NCBI GenBank assembly: GCA_023412715.1
Contig: JAEZCC010000018.1
Coordinates: forward strand, 1 to 44,332
DNA: 44,332 nt
Source: Bacillota bacterium
GTDB lineage: Bacteria > Bacillota > Clostridia > Oscillospirales > Acutalibacteraceae
Direction of reading: 5' to 3'
Of the stretch, positions 40,750 to 44,332 are shown piece after piece. Every line of letters begins with the position of its first letter. Position 1 is the stretch's first letter. The notes under the pieces were generated by a model. That model worked only from the letters and a program-made list of their open reading frames with translations, was not told the DNA's origin and ran no database searches. The position numbers and the translations under genes are program-made.

Positions 40750-41442
40750 ATGGCCCAGAAAATCCTTTTTACGATTCTGAGAAGCATCGTCGCCTATCTG
40801 GTGCTGCTGTCCCTCAGCAGGCTGATTGGGAGAAAACTGATCTCGAAAATCACGTTCTTCGACTTTGTCGTCGGCATCACGCTGGGATCTCTGGCCGTCC
40901 GCATTTCGCTGGGTGACGAAAACTCCGTTTTGCTGGGCATCATTTCCGCTGTGGTGATCACCGCCCTGGTCCTGGCCACGGACCTGCTCGGCATCAAAAG
41001 CTTTCTGTTCCGGAAAATTGAAGAAGGGGAACCCGTCGTGCTGATTCAGCGGGGAAAGCTGCTGGACGAAAACATGACCAAAACCAAGATCAGCATCAGC
41101 AAGCTCCTGATGATGCTGCGGCAGAAGGATGTTTTTTATGTTGAAGATGTCGATTACGCCGTGATTGAAAGCGACGGGCAGCTGTCCGTCCTGCTCAGGC
41201 CGGACAAACTGCCCGCCGCTGTGGGGGACCTGAAGACGGCGCCGGCTGAAAATACGTTTCCGGCCGACGTGATTGTCGACGGGAAAATCCTTGCCGAAAA
41301 CCTGAAAGCGAGCGGCCGCGACGAAGCATGGCTCCGGCAGCAGCTTCAGAATCAGGGAATCCACAGCCCCGAGCAGGTATTTTACGCGTCCATCAACAGA
41401 GCGGGCGGGCTGTATCTTTCAGCGTTCCACAGCAGAATCTGA
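40750..41442 (+). CDS. DUF421 (YetF-like) membrane protein
   Basis: The 230 residues start at ATG 40750 (MAQKILFTILRSIVAYL) after AGGGGA. Three transmembrane helices in the first 90 residues include the family motif LSRLIGRKLISKITFFDFVVGITLGSLA. The cytosolic part has the duplicated DUF421 domain with EGEPVVLIQRGKLLDENM, ISKLLMMLRQKDVFYVEDVDYAVIESDGQLSV. In Bacillus YetF relatives such as YhcV/YrbG group proteins some affect spore germination or stress, but the role here is not known. GC content is that of the backbone. Confidence 0.88.
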   Translation: MAQKILFTILRSIVAYLVLLSLSRLIGRKLISKITFFDFVVGITLGSLAVRISLGDENSVLLGIISAVVITALVLATDLLGIKSFLFRKIEEGEPVVLIQRGKLLDENMTKTKISISKLLMMLRQKDVFYVEDVDYAVIESDGQLSVLLRPDKLPAAVGDLKTAPAENTFPADVIVDGKILAENLKASGRDEAWLRQQLQNQGIHSPEQVFYASINRAGGLYLSAFHSRI

Positions 41443-41540
41443 CGGGTTTTTACGCCGCTGCCGGGCACGGCCTCACCCCTTTTGGAAGACACGGCGAGGT
41501 CAGTCGGATCTCTTTGCGCAAAATAAGCAGGGCCTGCCGG

Positions 41541-41556
41541 TGCATCCCGATGGGCC
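41541..41556 (+). repeat. imperfect repeat flanking the DUF421 gene
   Basis: TGCATCCCGATGGGCC here matches TGAATCCCGATGGACC at 40589-40604 (14 of 16). The pair brackets the DUF421 gene as direct repeats. The first copy is one arm of the orphan terminator. The rest of the gap 41443-41632 shows nothing else I can name. Confidence 0.35.
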
Positions 41557-41632
41557 TCATACAGATTCGCGCTTCTCATCATGCGGGAGCCGTTTCTATA
41601 TATTCCCGCAACAAGATTTTATTTGTCTGCGA

Positions 41633-41661
41633 TTGAACATTAAGATCCATTCCATTATAAT
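41633..41661 (+). promoter_or_regulatory. sigma-A promoter of the 124-residue gene
   Basis: TTGAAC, 17 nt, TATAAT, 27 nt upstream of the start codon. Confidence 0.8.
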
Positions 41662-41687
41662 AAATATAAAAAGGAGGCATCATTCCT

Positions 41688-42062
41688 ATGAGGAAAACAG
41701 AATTCAGGGACCAGTTAAATAATTTGCTGACTGACGGCATAGAGGATCAGACATTTGATGAGACACTTACCTATACATATCAGCTTTTAATCAAATATCA
41801 AAAAGAGAACGAGGATAAAAGGGATGTAACGAACAGGGGGAAGCCTTGGACTGATGAAGAACTGACGATAGTTTTGTCCGCTGCACCTACGATAGAAAAT
41901 AGTATGCGATTTGCAAAGCTTTTTAAAAGAAAATACGGGAGTATCGAGCAAATTTATCGATGGGCTTCAACGGACGACAAGGATGTGTCTGCTAAACGCG
42001 AAAACGATACTTTTGTGAAACAAGTGAAGAGAATTGCTAAAAAGCTAGGTTGGAGAACCTAG
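41688..42062 (+). CDS. unknown small protein with Myb/SANT-like motif
   Basis: The 124 residues start MRKTEFRDQLNNLLTDGIEDQ after AAGGAGG. The N-terminal half is helical and acidic. The middle GKPWTDEELTIVLSAAPTIENSMRFAKLFKRKYGSIEQIYRWAST looks like a Trp-containing helix-turn-helix of Myb/SANT type. The end is basic (KQVKRIAKKLGWRT). DNA binding is therefore plausible, but this is inference. The gene is strongly AT-rich compared with the core and has its own promoter, which points to horizontal gain. Confidence 0.65.
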   Translation: MRKTEFRDQLNNLLTDGIEDQTFDETLTYTYQLLIKYQKENEDKRDVTNRGKPWTDEELTIVLSAAPTIENSMRFAKLFKRKYGSIEQIYRWASTDDKDVSAKRENDTFVKQVKRIAKKLGWRT

Positions 42063-42156
42063 ACAGTTCATCTGGAATCATAATTCATCCTCAAAAACCC
42101 AGTGATTCATGCGGATTCCGAGGACTCTTCGTATGTTAAAAACATATTTGGGGGTA

Positions 42157-42351
42157 TTATGAATGGGCTGTGCCCTTTTCAATATCTTCCAGTGTCTTAA
42201 GCGAAAAGCTGCACATCTGCCTTAAGGATTTACCCCTTTGCACTTTGTAGGCACACAGAATGACCTGAGAAAATTTTTCCGCTTCCGGTTCCGGCACGCC
42301 GCGGCGCACATAATATTCGATGCAGAATTTTCGGTTGATTTCGTCGCTCAT
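42157..42351 (-). CDS. unknown 64-residue protein
   Basis: Small ORF MSDEINRKFCIEYYVRRGVPEPEAEKFSQ with an excellent ribosome site GGAGGG 6 nt before the ATG. The protein is helical, with two cysteines (CIEYY and LCAYK) and a charged C-terminus (KTLEDIEKG). No family is recognised. It faces the upstream 124-residue gene and diverges from the Crp/Fnr regulator. Confidence 0.6.
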   Translation of the reverse strand: MSDEINRKFCIEYYVRRGVPEPEAEKFSQVILCAYKVQRGKSLRQMCSFSLKTLEDIEKGTAHS

Positions 42352-42394
42352 CGTTTTCCCTCCTGAAAATAAAAAGGCCCTGCTGGTTATCTTA

Positions 42395-42424
42395 ATGATA
42401 GCCGAGAGAGCATGCGTTCTGCAA
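42395..42424 (-). promoter_or_regulatory. possible promoter of the 64-residue gene
   Basis: On the minus strand TTGCAG, 18 nt, TATCAT, about 45 nt upstream of the ATG. The -10 box is good, the -35 weak. Confidence 0.35.
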
Positions 42425-42528
42425 TGGTAATTTTATTCTCTTATTCCAGCCTTCGGCAGCGGGCTGCCGCCCCGGCATCATGCGAAGATGGATTCTGTGA
42501 ATTTGCAGCGAAAGAAGGTGCTTCTCCC

Positions 42529-43203
42529 ATGAAATTTCTGGACGAAGGACAATTCCAAAAGATTCAGGCAAAAGAAAAGCTGATCCGGCAGCATCTTTCG
42601 GAAGATATATCGCGAGTCATGCGTCTGTGCCTGTTTCAGCCAGGCGAGTACCTTTACAAAGAAGGAGAAGCGGCCCGGTATCTTTTTATTATTGTGGATG
42701 GAAGCTGCAAGGTCTTCAAGACCTCGGAAAACGGGAAAGCAATTCTGCTGTGCCGTTATGAGGACATCCAGGTTCTGGGGGAATTCGAGCTTTTCAGCGA
42801 TCGGATTGCAAAAACCAACGTACAGGCGCTGAAAAGTATATACTGCTTCGCCGTTTCCATAGAGGAGCACAGGGATCTGCTGCTGTCCGACAACCGGTTT
42901 TTGCGGTTTGCCCTGCGCCAGACATGCGCCAAAATAGAAAGGAACAATGTGAACGCGGCTGCGAATCTGCTGTATCCGCTGGATCAAAGGCTTGCCGCCT
43001 ATATCCTGACCATGCAGAACGACGGCTCTTTTTCCGCCAACTATACCATGCTTGCGGAATATCTGGGGTGCAGCCTGAGGCATTTGCTGCGGACGTTCCA
43101 TACGCTCTGCGATCAACAGATCCTGCAAAAAGCGGGTCCCGCCTATTCCCTGAAAAACGCACCGGCCCTTGAAGCCTTGGCCGGGCAGATATACCGGCAG
43201 TGA
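42529..43203 (+). CDS. Crp/Fnr-family transcriptional regulator (YeiL-like)
   Basis: From ATG 42529 (MKFLDEGQFQKIQAKEKL, after AAGAAGGTG) it has 224 residues. The N-terminal cyclic-nucleotide-binding-like beta roll (LCLFQPGEYLYKEGEAARYLFIIVDGSCKVF) is followed by a dimerisation helix and a C-terminal winged helix (FSANYTMLAEYLGCSLRHLLRTFHTLCDQQIL). The arrangement and length resemble YeiL. No iron-sulphur cysteine cluster is present in the N-terminus. The regulon is unknown; a 7-bp inverted repeat CGGCAGC-GG-GCTGCCG lies 60 nt upstream (42454-42469). Confidence 0.85.
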   Translation: MKFLDEGQFQKIQAKEKLIRQHLSEDISRVMRLCLFQPGEYLYKEGEAARYLFIIVDGSCKVFKTSENGKAILLCRYEDIQVLGEFELFSDRIAKTNVQALKSIYCFAVSIEEHRDLLLSDNRFLRFALRQTCAKIERNNVNAAANLLYPLDQRLAAYILTMQNDGSFSANYTMLAEYLGCSLRHLLRTFHTLCDQQILQKAGPAYSLKNAPALEALAGQIYRQ

Positions 43204-43271
43204 AATCCTGCCGCGGACAATCCTGCCTGATCGAAGCCCTGGAAAGCGCGATTCCCGGCGGGAAGCCGGAC

Positions 43272-43304
43272 AAAAGAAAAAAGGCTCCGGATTTCTCCGA
43301 AGCC
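43272..43304 (-). terminator. terminator after the pirin gene
   Basis: On the minus strand GGCTTCGGA-GAAA-TCCGGAGCC (one G-U pair, GNRA-type tetraloop) is followed by TTTTTTCTTTT. It lies about 60 nt after the pirin stop. Confidence 0.88.
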
Positions 43305-43364
43305 CCTCTCTCATGGGATTCCGCATACCGTGTCGCCAGGAAAAGCGCCTCTGTCTCCGGCATC

Positions 43365-44201
43365 TCAGGGATGCCGGATGAACGTTCCGTCGCGCAGCTC
43401 CCGAAACGCCTGGTTCAGCTCTTTTTCCGTATTCATCACAATCGGCCCGCCCCAGGCGACCGGTTCGTGGAGCGCCTTTCCGGAGAAAAAGATAAACCGG
43501 AGGGGAGTTTCCGTGGGGGCGTCGATGGTGGTGAAGTCGCCCGTTCCGAACAGGACGGCCGTTTTGGATGGGATCGCCTGCCCTGAGACGACCGCATCCC
43601 CGTCGATCAGAAAAACGAATAGCGTTTCATCCGCAGAGGTTGGGATCGTGATTTCTCCGCCCTTTGGAAGAAGAATATCAAAAATGCTCGCCGGAATATG
43701 CTTCGGGGTCACCCCGGCGGCGCTTTCGAACCGGCCCGACAGCACGCCGATTTCCGCATCGCCGCTTTTCACACGCGGAATCATCTCCCGCGTGATGCCC
43801 AGATAAGCCGGATCGCACATTTTTTCTGTCCGCGGCAGATTCAGCCAAAGCTGGAAGCCCAGCATTTTATCGGACTTCTGCGGCATTTCCTGATGGAGGA
43901 TTCCGCTTCCCGCAGTCATCCACTGGCATTCCCCCGAACGGATCGTCCCCTTGTTGCCCAAGCTGTCCTCATGATCGATGCGCCCGGAAATCAAATAGGT
44001 GACGGTTTCAATCCCCCGGTGAGGGTGCATGGGGAAACCGGAAAGATAGTCGGACGGATCCGTCGAATCAAAAGAATCCAACATTAGGAAAGGATCAAAA
44101 TCTTTCACCGTGCTGTCCCCAAGCACGCGTACAAGCCGGACCCCGGCTCCGTCCGTCGCTCTGTAGCCGCGGACCTGCCGAATGACCTCTCTTGTTTTCA
44201 C
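43365..44201 (-). CDS. pirin family protein
   Basis: The 278-residue bicupin starts at GTG 44201, after GGAGGG at 6 nt. The N-terminal cupin has the metal ligands H59 and H61 (MHPHRGIETVTY), then H103 and E105 (GSGILHQEM), matching the Fe site of human pirin. The second cupin (GEITIPTSADETLFVFLIDGDAVV) has lost the metal residues, as usual. Bacterial pirins act as quercetinase-like dioxygenases or metabolic regulators; the role here is unknown. The gene is monocistronic with its own promoter and terminator. Confidence 0.92.
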   Translation of the reverse strand: MKTREVIRQVRGYRATDGAGVRLVRVLGDSTVKDFDPFLMLDSFDSTDPSDYLSGFPMHPHRGIETVTYLISGRIDHEDSLGNKGTIRSGECQWMTAGSGILHQEMPQKSDKMLGFQLWLNLPRTEKMCDPAYLGITREMIPRVKSGDAEIGVLSGRFESAAGVTPKHIPASIFDILLPKGGEITIPTSADETLFVFLIDGDAVVSGQAIPSKTAVLFGTGDFTTIDAPTETPLRFIFFSGKALHEPVAWGGPIVMNTEKELNQAFRELRDGTFIRHP

Positions 44202-44238
44202 TGTCGTCCCTCCTAAAAATAAAATGGAAATTTTTTTT

Positions 44239-44247
44239 ATTATAGCA
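44239..44247 (-). promoter_or_regulatory. extended -10 promoter of the pirin gene
   Basis: TGCTATAAT on the minus strand, about 38 nt upstream of the GTG start. A clear -35 hexamer is not seen. Confidence 0.65.
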
Positions 44248-44300
44248 TACCAAAGTAAAAAATAAGGGCGTGCCGGATAAAATTTCCCGGAAGAAGAGGC

Positions 44301-44332
44301 GGGGGGGCGCGGGGGGGGGGGCGGGGGGGGGG
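44301..44332. other. poly-G contig end, probable sequencing artefact
   Basis: The last 32 bases are almost only G with three single C. This is typical of two-colour sequencing reads without signal at a contig end, and it should not be read as biology. Confidence 0.8.

Noticed and set aside
40522..41364. A 280-codon minus-strand frame opposite the DUF421 gene
   Set aside because: It is antisense to a clear membrane-protein family member and runs through the orphan terminator.
41382..41582. A 66-codon minus-strand frame after the DUF421 gene
   Set aside because: No ribosome site, overlaps the DUF421 end, no family resemblance.

Overview
The window is a GC-rich stretch of a chromosome from a spore-forming Firmicute, most likely a clostridium of the Oscillospiraceae/Ruminococcaceae type. 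The evidence is the set of spore genes (spoIVA, sipL, spoVM, a GerW/YtfJ homologue), the Gram-positive kinase/phosphatase pair prkC-prpC, HPr kinase, RemA, WhiA, and clean Shine-Dalgarno and sigma-A signals. The genus cannot be fixed from the sequence alone. The left edge cuts spoIVA about two codons before its end. The right edge runs into poly-G that looks like a sequencing artefact at a contig end.

Region 1 (1-3300, minus strand) is a spore-coat basement-layer module: spoIVA (ATPase scaffold), sipL (its LysM partner) and, across a strong terminator, a 28-codon gene that I read as spoVM, the amphipathic peptide that anchors SpoIVA to the forespore membrane. A 53-residue membrane protein of unknown function lies just upstream of spoVM.

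Region 2 (3200-17170, minus strand) is one long run of co-directional, mostly overlapping genes: yicC-remA-gmk-rpoZ-priA-def-fmt-yugP-rsmB-rlmN-prpC-prkC-rsgA-thiN-orf53-spoVM. It matches the classic Bacillus order but lacks coaBC and rpe and has gained yugP. A strong sigma-A promoter starts it, placed immediately after the stop codon of the preceding operon.

Region 3 (17175-20455, minus strand) is a three-gene biotin carboxyltransferase operon: a carboxyltransferase of the acyl-CoA type, a biotin carrier and an oxaloacetate/pyruvate carboxyltransferase. No membrane decarboxylase subunit is present, which suggests a soluble transcarboxylase. Its promoter carries a palindrome across the -35 box. 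Region 4 (20478-25683, minus strand) is an M50 protease-scpA-scpB-DUF2953-ytfJ-D,D-carboxypeptidase-rluB operon.

Region 5 (25750-38020) holds rpmB, an orphan dihydrolipoamide dehydrogenase, a small membrane protein, then the plus-strand run hprK-PHP phosphatase-murB-rapZ-whiA-mmcQ-dnaE followed by pfkA with its own promoter and terminator. Carbon-catabolite signalling, cell-wall precursor synthesis, replication and glycolysis are adjacent here.

Region 6 (38020-44332) is accessory. It contains a DUF4358 protein, tRNA-Gly(CCC) with a 14-nt copy of its 3' part 144 bp downstream, a DUF4288-like protein, a pair of unknown overlapping genes that share a C-terminal signature, a DUF421 membrane protein, two small unknown genes, a Crp/Fnr regulator and a pirin. 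Several genes here are visibly AT-richer than the backbone. The best candidates for something undescribed are the spoVM-sipL-spoIVA neighbourhood with its 53-residue membrane protein, and the paired genes at 39521-40425.
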